NCBI RefSeq assembly: GCF_011397635.1
Contig: NC_064760.1
Coordinates: forward strand, 27,316,856-27,380,855
DNA from: Epinephelus fuscoguttatus
Lineage: Eukaryota; Chordata; Actinopteri; Perciformes; Serranidae
Length of the DNA stretch: 64,000 nt
Direction: 5' to 3'
Under the pieces are notes generated by a model. The model made no database searches, had not been told where the DNA came from, and saw nothing but the letters and a program-made list of their open reading frames with translations. The position numbers and the translations under genes are program-made. Each line of letters begins with the position of its first letter. Positions within the stretch are counted from its first letter, which is position 1. Shown one piece after another: positions 37,260-48,498 of the stretch.

Positions 37260-38850
37260 TAACCAACTGATGGTGGTGCGAGAGAAAAAAAATAAAGGAT
37301 CACCAAAGTGTATACAGTTTATCGTGAGGGGGACATGAATGTTTGTACCAACTGTTATGCCAATTTATTGAATAGTCCTGGTGACGTTCTACTCAAAACC
37401 ACAAATATCAGCCTGCTGGTGGCGCTGGAGAAAAAGTCTGAGAATCACCAAAGTCATTAAGACACATTGTTTGGGCAGGGTGTCAGGGGTTTCAACCAAC
37501 TCCAATATAAATCCACCAGGGTCATTATCAGACACAGAGCAATGGACATGGTGTAAAGAGCATGAAAGTCGCAGATGGGACCAACAGGCACAGGACTTTC
37601 ACCAAGGATAATGTTATTCATGTCCAGGGTGAAACTCAAAGTCAGCGTTGTATTATTTTGTCAGTACAGTCGTTAGTCACTTGTTAGTTATTTGGTCACT
37701 CATTAGCCAAATGAATGAAGTGTTTATTTTCATGTCTGGCCGTTTCAACATGGCCCACCCCTTATGGGGTTAATTAGACACATTTGAGAAAAACAACATT
37801 CTAGTGCCATCACACTGACACAAATCAAATAAAATAAATAACAGATATAAAGTTAACAGTTCAACACAAAAACACTGGCAGAACCCAATAACTACTTAAT
37901 AGAAGCGGAAAGTATACAATTTAAACATAGGTATTCAGAATAAAGAGTGTAGGAGGACTAGTCATTAGTCACTCATCCATCAGTCAGTGGTTGACGCAAG
38001 TCATGTGAGTCGACTGATATGACTAACATTGGCCACAATTTTTTTCTAACCCTAACTAAGTAGTTTTGTAGCATGAAACCCTGTTCAGTCCGTTCTCATC
38101 CTGGTTGCAGTTGCTGAATACTGCCACTTTGTAAGTGATTTTGGCTTCAGACACCTGACACCAAAAGCTGCCTTTCGCAGGAGTACGATATGCAGCCGGG
38201 CAGCATCACTATGTAACATAGCCGGACGTAACCTTTTGTGGTGTTAAGATATGCCATTGTTAGGCCAGATGGGATCTGTTGTGGCAGTATAATACACAGA
38301 TGGGCAGTGTTCTGTTGAAACACTGCTAGTAACGGCATAATATAAGGAGCTGGAACGTCCCTGTAGGGCGGGTGGGAGAGGTGATGGATGGGCCCTGACT
38401 TTCACCCGGGAGCCTGGTGAATGTAGAGCCAAACCATGATGGGTTTTTTTATGAACCTACCCACATGCTTTTGTTGCCTGAACCTTACCATGTGCTTTTG
38501 TTAATATCCTGGCATTGGTAGTGGCGTCTTGGAACGTTAACAGCAAATACAGAAAGGATACCTAGCACATAATATACAGACGTGAAAGGTCACTGACAAA
38601 GCAGAGATATATGTTGACTTGGGATGAGAGCATTCTGGATACAACACAAAAATATATGATGCATCAATATGCATCAATATATGATGAGCAGGGATGAGAT
38701 TACGTCCAGATATTTAACAGGATAAATGAAACTCTGACTTGCTGGTGGTGGAACAGGAAGGTCAGGGGATCACCAGCATCAGTAGGATTCATCATCTGGA
38801 GACCAAAACAAAATTCCATGTAAATATTTCAGTCTGGACCAAAAACTAAC
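37260..38850 (+). repeat. Two fragments of one dispersed family and a second repeat
   Basis: CTGCTGGTGGCGCTGGAG with AATCACCAAAGTCATTA (about 37412-37460) and TTGCTGGTGGTGGAACAGG with GGGGATCACCAGCATCAGTA (38738-38785) are diverged copies of the same family. The latter continues into TTTCAGTCTGGACCAAA, familiar from abundant fish repeats. Between them, 38000-38580 holds a different repeat-like block with GCTTTTGTTGCCTGAACC and ATGTGCTTTTGTTAA. No genes are seen. Confidence 0.45.
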
Positions 38851-39570
38851 AGGATACATGGCTAAAAATACAATATTTGAAATAAAAATGTATTGACTTT
38901 CTGAGGGTTGAAAGATGGTAAGGTTATGATAAGATTCATGCCCTTAATGTATTTCTAAATTCCCGTCTATGGCCACAGTGTCATCCGTACACTGCTCTAT
39001 TTCATCAAGACTTGTGTGGTGGCGGTGTTGATGCTAATATAATGCAACCATGAAGGGCAAGTAAATGGCTGTTTGTTATTGTAAAAGTGTAAACAACACA
39101 GAGCCGAGCAGATGCTGTTTCTCTTGTAGCAGTGAAAGTGTTAAGACCCCTTTGCTCTCATTAATCTCTATTGGCCTGTGTCACCGCTCAGAAAGAAAGG
39201 CGAGATTACTCCCATCCCCGGCCTCAGACTCTCATTTAGCCACATACTTCAAGCCATTATTCAGCCATCATAGGAAAGCCACAAAACAAATGGTATTTAC
39301 CTCAAAGGCCATATTACCTCAGGGGGTGGGGAGGGGATAGTAAGCTATGAGGCCAAGAGACGGGAAAAGGAAGTGGGATATAAACAAGAGTTTGAAACTC
39401 ATCATGGAGCCGCAGTGCATTCACTTCCTCTGCCAGTGTCAGGCTGTCATCTGTCATCTGAGAACATGACAAATGGCTGAAATGAGCTGGAGGAGGATTT
39501 GACACAGATGTCTGACATCACCGTCTAATCCTTCACTATGCGCTGGAAACGCCACGATGGGATGGATTTG

Positions 39571-39584
39571 ATTGCCATGGCAAC
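39571..39584. promoter_or_regulatory. RFX X-box-like palindrome
   Basis: ATTGCCATGGCAAC differs by one base from the perfect palindromic X-box GTTGCCATGGCAAC bound by RFX factors. It lies about 8 kb upstream of the sh3rf2 leader in sequence without repeat features. Function is inferred from the motif only. Confidence 0.45.
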
Positions 39585-40022
39585 AAACTCAAAAATAATC
39601 CTGCAGACCCTGAAAGCCTGGGTGATTGGGTTTGATTTTGATTGTGGTATTAAATCACGGCCTGCTTCTACACCAAAGAATGACTGATTTCCAAATTAGG
39701 GCACTGTTAATTAGTCACCCTCATGAAGACGCAGTCTATCACACAATCAAAGAGCTTACTCGTGTGGTTTTAACCTACAAGCTTCTTACACAGCTGAACC
39801 AAAGCCTCAAAAGTAACACTGATTAAATCTGCACTACAGCTCCGTCCATCAGTCGTTTTAATGCCTCAAGTCTCATTTTGCTGGGAGAAATATCAACATC
39901 TGGACGGTCGTTTTTTTTAAAGTTACAAGAGGTCATGTTCAAGTAAGTGAAGTCAAGGTGAGAGAGGAGGAAAGTTGAGTGCGTTAAGGGCGGGGTGTGG
40001 GCGCTGGGTGATACTGAGCTGC

Positions 40023-40024
<2 letters not shown>

Positions 40025-40062
<38 letters not shown>
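40025..40062 (+). repeat. (TG)19 microsatellite
   Basis: Nineteen uninterrupted TG units. Confidence 0.97.
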
Positions 40063-40063
<1 letters not shown>

Positions 40064-40529
40064 TAAATCCACAGTTTGGGTGCCAGCCATGAGTCAGGGA
40101 CAGGTCTGCTGAGTGATTAACTTTAGATAAAGGAGACTACAGACCTGGCCAAGCAGGATCAGAGCTCCTCGAGGAAACAGAGACGAGACTTACATACAGG
40201 ATAAAGAGCACCTGACTCGCCACAGGATTATAATTATTCTTAAGGGTAGTGATTCTCAAAGCGAAGTCTGTGGCGCTCTGCCAGGGGTCTCTAAGAAGTT
40301 GTCAGATTAATTCATTGAAATCATCATGATATAAAACATACTTTTTTATTACATTAGAATTACAATAATTTAGCGTAATCAGAATCCTCATTTTATTTAT
40401 GTATGCCAACCCAACCACCAGAAAAAATGTTCTCATTGTAGGTGTCTGCAAACCATGTATATGCAGCAGGAACATTAAAACTTAACATTTCTCAACCACA
40501 CTGAGGTGGTGACAGTGTGGTCATGTTCA

Positions 40530-40815
40530 TCTGGTGGCACATGGGCCGCTGGAAAAGCACGGACAGGCAGTGAAAAACACCCAGGTTTGGTGCCACAAAC
40601 GCAGCTTGGAAATGGCGCACTGTGTTGGTATAAAAAACCTTGGTTCTGTGCCGCAAAGGCCACTTGAAAAACATGGTGGTGACATGCCATCCACCATCCC
40701 CTCCTCCGCATGATGGCAAAAGTCAGCTTATAAAAAAACATCACTGTAGAGGTGTTGGTATGATACATATGAAACATGCAAATGTAACATATTTGTGGTG
40801 TGCAGAAATGTATAA
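40530..40815. repeat. Dispersed repeat fragment with internal duplication
   Basis: Related words recur within the block (GCCACAAACGCAGCTTGGAA and GCCGCAAAGGCCACTTGAAA), and its right end AAATGTAACATATTTGTGGT matches the 17.5-kb fragment. The boundaries are uncertain. Confidence 0.45.
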
Positions 40816-41272
40816 GGGTAATATTTCCCGTTGGCGACTGGGCTGCGTATGCACTAAGAGTGACCCTTCATCTCGATGTGTGTATGTGTATGTTCTGAAA
40901 TGCAATTCAGATGAGCCTTTTCTCTTGAATATTTTGTTTAGGTACAGTGTTACTTGCAGCGAAATGAATTGATGTGAACTGAATTGTTTTATTTCTATTT
41001 TGTGTTGAGATGGTGCAGATATTTTTAGTCCATGTAGAAGTGTAGGAAAACAAGTCACACTATCACCAGAAACATACATGAGGCGGTCCCTGGTATATTC
41101 TCGATTTTGTAAGTGGTCCTTGGCTGAGAAAAGATGGAGAACCTCTTGTTTAAGAAAATAGGGTGTTTAGAAATCTGTGTTTTAGTCTTTCACTGGACTA
41201 CTTGGCAAAACTGTTGCTAAATTTTGACAAAAAGTGAGTATGACAAAAATAGTATTCAGTTACTGCTGCTGC

Positions 41273-41274
<2 letters not shown>

Positions 41275-41329
<55 letters not shown>
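41275..41329 (+). repeat. (TG)27 microsatellite
   Basis: An uninterrupted TG run of 55 bases. The open frame across it reads Cys-Val repeats and is not a gene. Confidence 0.97.
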
Positions 41330-41330
<1 letters not shown>

Positions 41331-44300
41331 TGAGCCTGGAGCTTATATGTAAACCCCTCCAAGGGACTGGTGACATTTCTCGGTTTTGCGCGCCATACAG
41401 ATTATATCCACGGTTTAACAGGAGTCCTGATCTGGCCCCTAGTTGGCATTCACCTTAATCACTTCTGACACACTTTTCATCACTGCCATGACCCCATCCA
41501 CTATCGAAGAATGTCACAGGGTAGTGACGCTTGACTGACAGAAGAGCTTTACCACTATTGTAAAATTTCCAACCTGAATTTTCACGCATATATTCACCTT
41601 TTCTGCATCTCCAACCTTGGTTTTTCCAATCATCCACAGTAGGTTGGTCCAACAGGTAATTTCCTGAACAATAATTTAGTCGGAGCGCTGTATTGCAGAT
41701 GTGTTTTTGTAATGGACGTGCATGAATAACGATGAGGCAGGGAGAGAAAGGGAGAGGTTGCGTAACCTATTTTTGAATGCTCCAAGTCTTTCTCCAAAAT
41801 TGATACCGAGCAAACAGTGTGACACATGTATCTGCCTACTGAATGGGAATTAGACACACACAAAAGCACATCAAAGGGTGTGATTGAGGGGGTTTGTTCC
41901 ACAGGAGATGAGTGAAAGAAACTCGGCCAGTCATTTCAGATGTGAATTACTTTCATCATCCGCACACATACGGCAGGCCATAATAATCATGTTACTGCGT
42001 TTACTTTGTGAAAGAGAATTTGCCTGTTCGCAGAGTCTGGAGGGAAATAGAGGCCACTTTCTTATTCATAGGCCACGCAGCATACATGCGTACAGGCCTG
42101 CTTGATTCTTGTCCTTCATGGAAAAGAACCAAATCTTTGTAACACTGCTTCACCTTTGAATTGATCCTCCGCAGAATTACAAGCACAAAAGCCTTTTGTT
42201 GCTCTATTTAGAAGAAAAAAATATTTTGTTTAAAAGACAAAGCCAACAAAAACAAGTTTAAATTAGTCTGTCTCTCAGTGTTTTCAGAATTCTCTTTCCT
42301 GTCTGTGCCCAACCCAGTCGCCAGAGGAAAATGTTGACATTGTACGTTTCAGCAAGCACATGCTGATGATGATTACATGTATGTGAGTTTAGTTTGTCAT
42401 CGGGAGGAGGAGGGGATGGTGGATGATGTGACACCTAGGCAAGGCGGCTGCCAAGCAGGTGCTGTTCGACACAAACAAACAACAAAACTGGTTGTTTTTT
42501 CGCAAGACACTGAGGCATTTCCAGCAGCAATAGTGCCACCTAAACCAGGTATTTTAAGCCCAAACAAGATCTTTTCCTAACTGTAACCATGTGGCTTTTT
42601 GTGCCTAATCCTCACCACACATTCACCACAGTGCTGATATAATGTTAAGAAATGTGAAGTGTCAACATAACGTAAAAATGTTACATAAACGTGGTTTGCA
42701 TAAACATATAATGCCAACAGTTATTCCTGCGATCAGGTTGCTGCTCAGTCCCAAGCCCTTTTGTTCCTCCTGACATAAATTTTAAAAAATGGATCACAAA
42801 TATTTAGTTTCATTGTTGAAAATAAGGTTGAGTAATTTCCTAAAACATCTGGGTATTGTAGGTTTTAGAAAACATTACTCAAACAAAAAAAAATAGGGTA
42901 TTTGCTGGGGACTATTTTTAGCTGTGAATTAATTGCTGCCAGGACAGTCTGTAGAAATAAACTACAGTGCCCTTTCACACTGGACACTTCTACACCTCAC
43001 AATTTACATTGAAGGTCAACATTCAGTACCAACACAGGATGTAGTGTTCCCTTTATGTAGCGAGGTGAAAGACAGGGTGACAGGAGTTTGCCTCCTGTCA
43101 CAGACCTGTAATTATAGTTCATGTTTTTATTATTAGAAACAAGATTTCTCTAACGTAAAAGGTGCAGTCAGCAGTTCTAATCCAAAACACTCTTTTAAAA
43201 ATTCAGCAATTATCTCCTCATGGTAGCTCTGCGTGCGTGTAAAAGAAAATCCAGTGTTCGTATACAGGTTTAAATGGGAAAGAAAGAATGTGATTTGGAC
43301 TGAACACTATCCCAGCCAATCAACAACATGGGTCATTTGTGTTCATGCACAGAGGAGGGGAAAGGTCATGGATGTTCAAAGAGAGAGGCAGTGGGAGCGA
43401 GAGGGATGGTAAATCAGGCACATGCTAATGTGGTGAACGCCACAGTTCAAATATCAACATTATTTATCTGCATAAAGTGTTGCAGTTGCTAACCCTAACG
43501 TACCATTACCACGTTCAATCATCCATAACCACAATCTTTTCCGAATATGAATGATTGACCGTGCAAAAAGCAAGCATTTTAAAAAGGTTGGTATTGAATG
43601 TTAAAAGGGGTTTTGCAGTTTTGTCCATTGTTGGTGTTCTTGTCTGGTGATATGGTTTGAAGGGACGTGTCACTGATCCAGTGCAGCAATAGTGAGCAGT
43701 TTTTGGACAACAAAGGAAAAAACTCAGGCTTTAGCTACACAAGAAATACAGACAAATTAATTTATTGTTGGTTTGGGTCTTTTCATGAGATTTACTGACA
43801 ATTAATCATAATAAAAAAAGCAGAGCATTGCCAGTGTTTGTCTTTTCCACTGCTGAGCCACAACAGTATATATGGGCAATGCCAAAAGTATTATTGTTAG
43901 ATGTCAGATGAAAAGTTTGTCTATTGAGATGGAAATAAGCTTTTTTATTATTAATAGAAAGAGTACGAGGATAAAGCTTCAACTGCACCAAGGCGTGCTT
44001 GATGTCCCGCCAACCCTGGAATATAAAAATATTTGGCATTTTTCTAGGATCCTATTCAAAGACATTTTTATTTTTATATTAGCATCCTTTTAACCACCAG
44101 ATCATCTTTATTTAGTGTGGATATAAACTTCTGTGTTCTCCTCAAATAACTGAATCCAAGACTCATGAGACAGCCACTTCACATTTTCAGGACTGTGCCA
44201 CAGTGTTCTAGTTTCCCATCAGGTTGGATAATGGACCATAGTGAGGGGAAGCGGTGTCCCGTTTCAGGTCTTTCATGCCAGCACAGGACTGGCCAGACAC

Positions 44301-45539
44301 ACAAGGCCTGATTAAGGGACTAAGAAAGGTAGGAAAACAGAACGAGAAGGGGGGTAACAACAGCCACTCTACGAGACGGAGGAGAGCAAGAGGCCTGAAA
44401 GAGGGGAGACGCAAAGGCAGTCCCAAAGGCAGTGAAGAGGCAGCTGGCTCAGAGGTGTGCACGTCCTATTTTTAGTTTCCCTCATGCACATCTCCAACTC
44501 AAACAGCTGCTGGAGCATTTGCACACCAAAAGACTTCAGCACCATCGTTCCTGCAGACAAAGAAAAGCTTAAACTTTACTCTGGCTCAGGTGTTCCAGCT
44601 CAAAACTGAGGGCCCGCCCCTCAGCATTACTCCCCTCAGGTTGTGTTTTTTAAGTTAGGTTGAGTTACTTTTACACACGAACACAAAGGTGAGCTCTAGC
44701 GTAAAGTCACATGACCCCATAGTGCTGCTGATGCACATCGCCTGCAGAAAGAAAGACAGCTGTAAATAGCATACAGGTCCCATGTGAGTAATGTATGGAG
44801 GGTCCCAACTGGCTGAGAGAACATTTAAAGGAGGTCATTAATGACATGATGGGCTGAGATGTCACTCTGGTGTCGTCTGGAAAAGCATTCAGCTTCTTAT
44901 AGGCTGTGGAGAAGTCAGAGAAAAGCATGTTTATTCTTTTCCCGAAGACACACTGAGACACCGTTATGGTGTAAAAAATATTTAATTCATGAAATGCTTT
45001 GGGAAATCTTAAAATATACCTTGGTAATGGCTCCAAACTGAGCAGGAGCACCTAGTACTGAAATAAAAACAACACTTTTGTTGTTACTGGCAGAAAGGAT
45101 GCATCTGATGCACATTTGAAAAATAAATGAAAATGTCCCTGAGCCAAACCTCATTTAGGCGATGACTGAAACAATGTCAGAACTGCGATAATAAGCTCCT
45201 GCATACGTAGGTAGGGGAGCAACCAGAAGTAAGAAAAGAGGTTGTTTCATTTATTTATCAAATATGAAATATTTATAGGTTTCAATCCGCTGGCAGAGGA
45301 GGACCAGGCAGAACAAACTGTGGGTGGAAGAATCGCAAAGTTGCTTCATGGATGGATGTTAATGACAGCATCTGGTGGAGGCAGCCTGCTGCTCTGCATA
45401 CATTTTCGTCCTAAATTACATTCCCAGGCTTTCAGGCAGTCATGACTCAGTCATTTGACCTGGAGTGACAACACACTGCGAGCCATTAACATAGCACTCT
45501 TTGGTCAGCTGGACTCTTGCCTGTCACACAATGGGAGTG
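41330..45539. other. Intergenic, no gene seen; repeat-like blocks
   Basis: The block 42340-42725 ends in TTACATAAACGTGGTTTGCA and ATAAACATATAATGCC, related to the 17.5- and 40.8-kb fragments. The block 43150-43450 (AGGTGCAGTCAGCAGTTCTA and onward) looks like another dispersed repeat. The rest shows only chance open frames. Confidence 0.4.
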
Positions 45540-45570
45540 GACACCTCACCTGCATAAAAGGTGAGGTGTC
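45540..45570. other. Perfect 12-bp hairpin with E-box
   Basis: GACACCTCACCT (45540-45551) and its exact reverse complement AGGTGAGGTGTC (45559-45570) surround a 7-base loop, GCATAAA. The left arm runs into CACCTG, an E-box of the ZEB/Snail type. A perfect 12-bp stem is unusual by chance at a given place but can occur in a 64-kb window. Confidence 0.8.
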
Positions 45571-47559
45571 TGCATATGGTTATCCAAAAAACTGCAGACG
45601 TTCCGGTTGAGCCAGTTTGACTGGTGCACTGTGTTTTTCCTCCAAACACAGACCGCAGCCCGACCTCACGTGTTTACTTTGTAAGAGAAAGCTGGCTTTT
45701 ATTGAGGTTAGGCAATTCATCTATGGGAAAAGAAACAGAAACAATAATACTTAGTCACCTAATCAGCACCTGGGAACTGCTGCAACTATACCAGCGACTA
45801 AGTTTGGGTGGAGGATTAGTTCCCTCTGAAAGAGAGAAGTTAATTACGTGGCTTTGATGCACCTAAAGTGCTGTTCGATTTGTGGTTAATCCTCATCAAA
45901 CTGCTGCACAAGGATTATGCATTTTGACTGACACCTTGTTCAAATTAAACTGCTGAAACACATCCACATACACTTTGAAGCACATCTGCACATATACCAC
46001 AGTCAAATGATCAAACAGAGCCGCAGAGAGAGGGGGAGAAAGAGACCCACAAAAAGAAGGAAAGGCAACGCTGAGACAGATCACATTCAATGAGTTAGCA
46101 GTGCTCTCTGAGTAAGACAGCATTTTAAATAAAACATGAAAGCTAGAGAAGAAGGCACTCCTCCTTATACAGCAACTTGTGACAAGCCATGATATTCTGA
46201 GAGACAGCACACCGAGCTCAGAGCCATCCCTGGGGAGACCCTTCCCTCTCCATCAGATAGACTATGTATCAGAACCATCAAACACGGGCCCTCATCCCAC
46301 AGCACCCGAGGCTTCTCAGTGGAGGCCAGACTGACCGTCGGGCTGTAAGAAGCTGATAAGCACTTATGCACTGACTTCCTCTGTGCACTCTCTCCTCTGC
46401 ATCTTTGATTGGATGACAGAAGATCCATCACACAGTCACTGATACAGTCATCAAGAAGTTAACTTCCAATCCAGAGAAAACATTACCCAGACATGAACTA
46501 AAATTAGGCCCTGTTTAGGCTTCCCGTTTTCTCTGCCAGAGCCATTAAACTGTGAGAGGCTTGAGAGGAAGGGCCTGTACCAACATTGATATGAACATGT
46601 AAATAAGTCATGGCTAATCTCTCTCTCTTTCTCTCTTTCTGTGGCTCTCTCTCTCGCTCTGTAAAAGCCGTGTGCACATTTTTAGAATTCCCCGAGTTCT
46701 GCTGACGTGAAGAAAGAGATGAAAGATTCATGCATGTTTAAAAAATTCAAACAGATGTCCTGAACTTTCGGTACATAGCCAATATGGGTAAATTATTTAG
46801 TCGTTGGATGCCAGAAAGGGAATGTGGGGTTTGGATTGTGCAAATCAAACAATAATACAGCAAATGGATAAAAAACTAGTGACTGTGCCTCATCATTATC
46901 ATACCCATCAATAAGCGTGACTGCCTTGCATGTCCAGCAAAGACTAATATGATGGCCGTGTGCAGGAGGTCAGGTTTATTTTGTTTTATTTTGCTCAGTG
47001 GGACTGATTCAGAGTGTGCTGCTGGCTCTTGCAGGTGAAGCTGCAGAGCTGGTCAGTGAATGAACCAGCAGAGGGAGACCATGTCACATGACAGTGCTCT
47101 ACACACTGCTCTGCTTTATTTTCCCCCTTTTCCTGCACATTTTAATCAATAAAAGTGGGGCTGCTCACTGAAAAAATAAACAAATAAGAAGACCTAAATG
47201 TCCACATGCCATTACCAGACTGAATTAAAGGGCAGGATTTAATCATTTAAGCATCTACTTAGCCTAAAGTACAAAATTAAAAACTTTTTAAATTAATACT
47301 TAATTAAAAACTAGTCTAGCATTTCCTAAACTGTTGTTTCGACATATAAAATATTTTTAATAATTATTTTAACAATTAACATTATTTTTTAATCACACTG
47401 CCATTTTTTGGTGTCAATAAATTAATGATGTTGTACATTTAAGCGCTGATCAGCTGTTAAGGGTTAAACTGAGTGTGAAATCTGATGCAGTTCCTGATGA
47501 ATTAGCCCGGTTGTGGGTTGTGTGAGACCTCGTCACTACTTTGTTTCAAGTCTCATTTT
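45571..47559. other. Upstream flank of sh3rf2, no gene seen
   Basis: Only short chance frames. A CT-rich run lies at 46616-46655, and AT-rich sequence at 47240-47420 precedes the CpG-rich leader. No element termini were recognised. Confidence 0.4.
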
Positions 47560-47739
47560 CTCAGGTGGTTTCCCGACGTCAAAAATTTTGGCTCGAGACG
47601 GTCGGTACAGCTCACGCGCCTGTCCTGCGCCGCACTGTCCCGTCCTCGCGCACTGCGTCATGGCGACGGCGGTGAAAAAGTTACGCATTTCCTAACCGGA
47701 ATGATGTGAATATCACAGTGGCAGTCAGCAGATACACGT
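47560..47739 (+). promoter_or_regulatory. sh3rf2: CpG-rich promoter and noncoding first exon of sh3rf2
   Basis: This is the CpG-dense stretch nearest the sh3rf2 coding exons (GGCTCGAGACGGTCGG, CTCACGCGCC, GTCCTCGCGCACTGCGTCAT, GGCGACGGCGG). It ends at a donor ACACGT|GTAAGT (47739/47740); the -1 T is weak but the intronic part is perfect. An acceptor at 48071 would give a 332-base first intron before the RING exon. The transcription start is not located. GTCATGGCGACGGCGG resembles a YY1-type promoter element. A short upstream frame at 47660-47695 (11 codons) would lie in the leader if transcription starts before it. Confidence 0.5.
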
Positions 47740-48132
47740 GTAAGTACTTCATGTTTCTATACTCTGTGTTACTGATATGAAGATATGGAAATGTTTCGCC
47801 TTCTTCGGGTGTTTCCTGTTGCTGCCTTACCTGTGCAGCCAGGTGAGCTAACACCTGTAAGCCAGCAGCGTGTAGTGTTTACGTCAAAGCGTCTTATCTC
47901 TGTGATTCTTCCTTATCAAACTATTTAAAGTTATGGTAGTGTCTGCGAGTATTATGGGCTGTTATACAGTTGAGGAGGACTTTGGTCTGTGATGGTGTAA
48001 CTCATTCATAGTAGAATTTCTGACAGTAACTTGTACCACTGACTTAGCTCCTCTGTCCTCTCCTCTCTCAGTATGGTGGATTACAGTGTTTCAGATGCAG
48101 CAGGAGTCTCAAAGAGAGGTGGCCCTTTTAAA

Positions 48133-48498
48133 ATGGAGGACCTGGCTCTAAGTGCCCTGCTGGAATGTCCTCTGTGTTTTGTGCCACTGGATGTGTCAGC
48201 CAAGGTCCTGCCCTGCCAGCACACTTTCTGTATGTCCTGCCTGCAGAGGCAGGAGGCAGCCCACTCCCAGCTGCTCTGCCCAGAGTGTCGCGCTCCTGTC
48301 CCTGTCAGGACTGTGGAGGAGCTTCCCGCAAACCTCCTGCTGGTGCGGCTCCTGGAGGGGCTCCAGGGCTCAACAGGGCCCAGAGGGGATGAACAGGCAG
48401 CCCGCTACGCTGTGCCCTTGGTCAGGGGTGGCATGGCAGTCAGGGAAGGTCAGCAGCAGTTTGAGAGTCAACACAGAGAGAAGCAAGGGCACAATGAG
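48133..48498 (+). CDS. sh3rf2: SH3RF2 coding exon: RING finger
   Basis: SH3RF2 is a RING and multi-SH3 scaffold of the POSH family; family members act as E3 ligases or regulators in JNK and apoptosis signalling. The exon opens at acceptor CTCTCTCAG (48071). I start at ATG 48133 because [15 protein letters not shown] aligns with the human start MDDLTLLDLLECPVC. An in-frame ATG at 48073, two bases inside the exon, would add 20 residues. The C3HC4 RING is complete: C12, C15, C28, H30, C33, C36, C49, C52. [13 protein letters not shown] at 64-76 is strongly conserved. The linker after it is not conserved. The donor GAG|GTCAGT leaves phase 0; an alternative AAG|GTCAGC at 48448 is out of phase with the next exon. 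Confidence 0.93.

Noticed and set aside
41234..41458. Open frame with a Cys-Val repeat
   Set aside because: It is translation of the (TG)n microsatellite at 41275-41329; there is no family feature on either side.
23906..47559. Hidden prelid2 or grxcr2 exons expected from human synteny
   Set aside because: I looked through the frames here and saw no stretch resembling a PRELI domain or a glutaredoxin-type cysteine pattern; short exons could still be missed.
48449..48454. Alternative donor AAG|GTCAGC in the sh3rf2 RING exon
   Set aside because: It would leave phase 1, whereas the next exon starts in phase 0; the donor at 48499 joins in frame.
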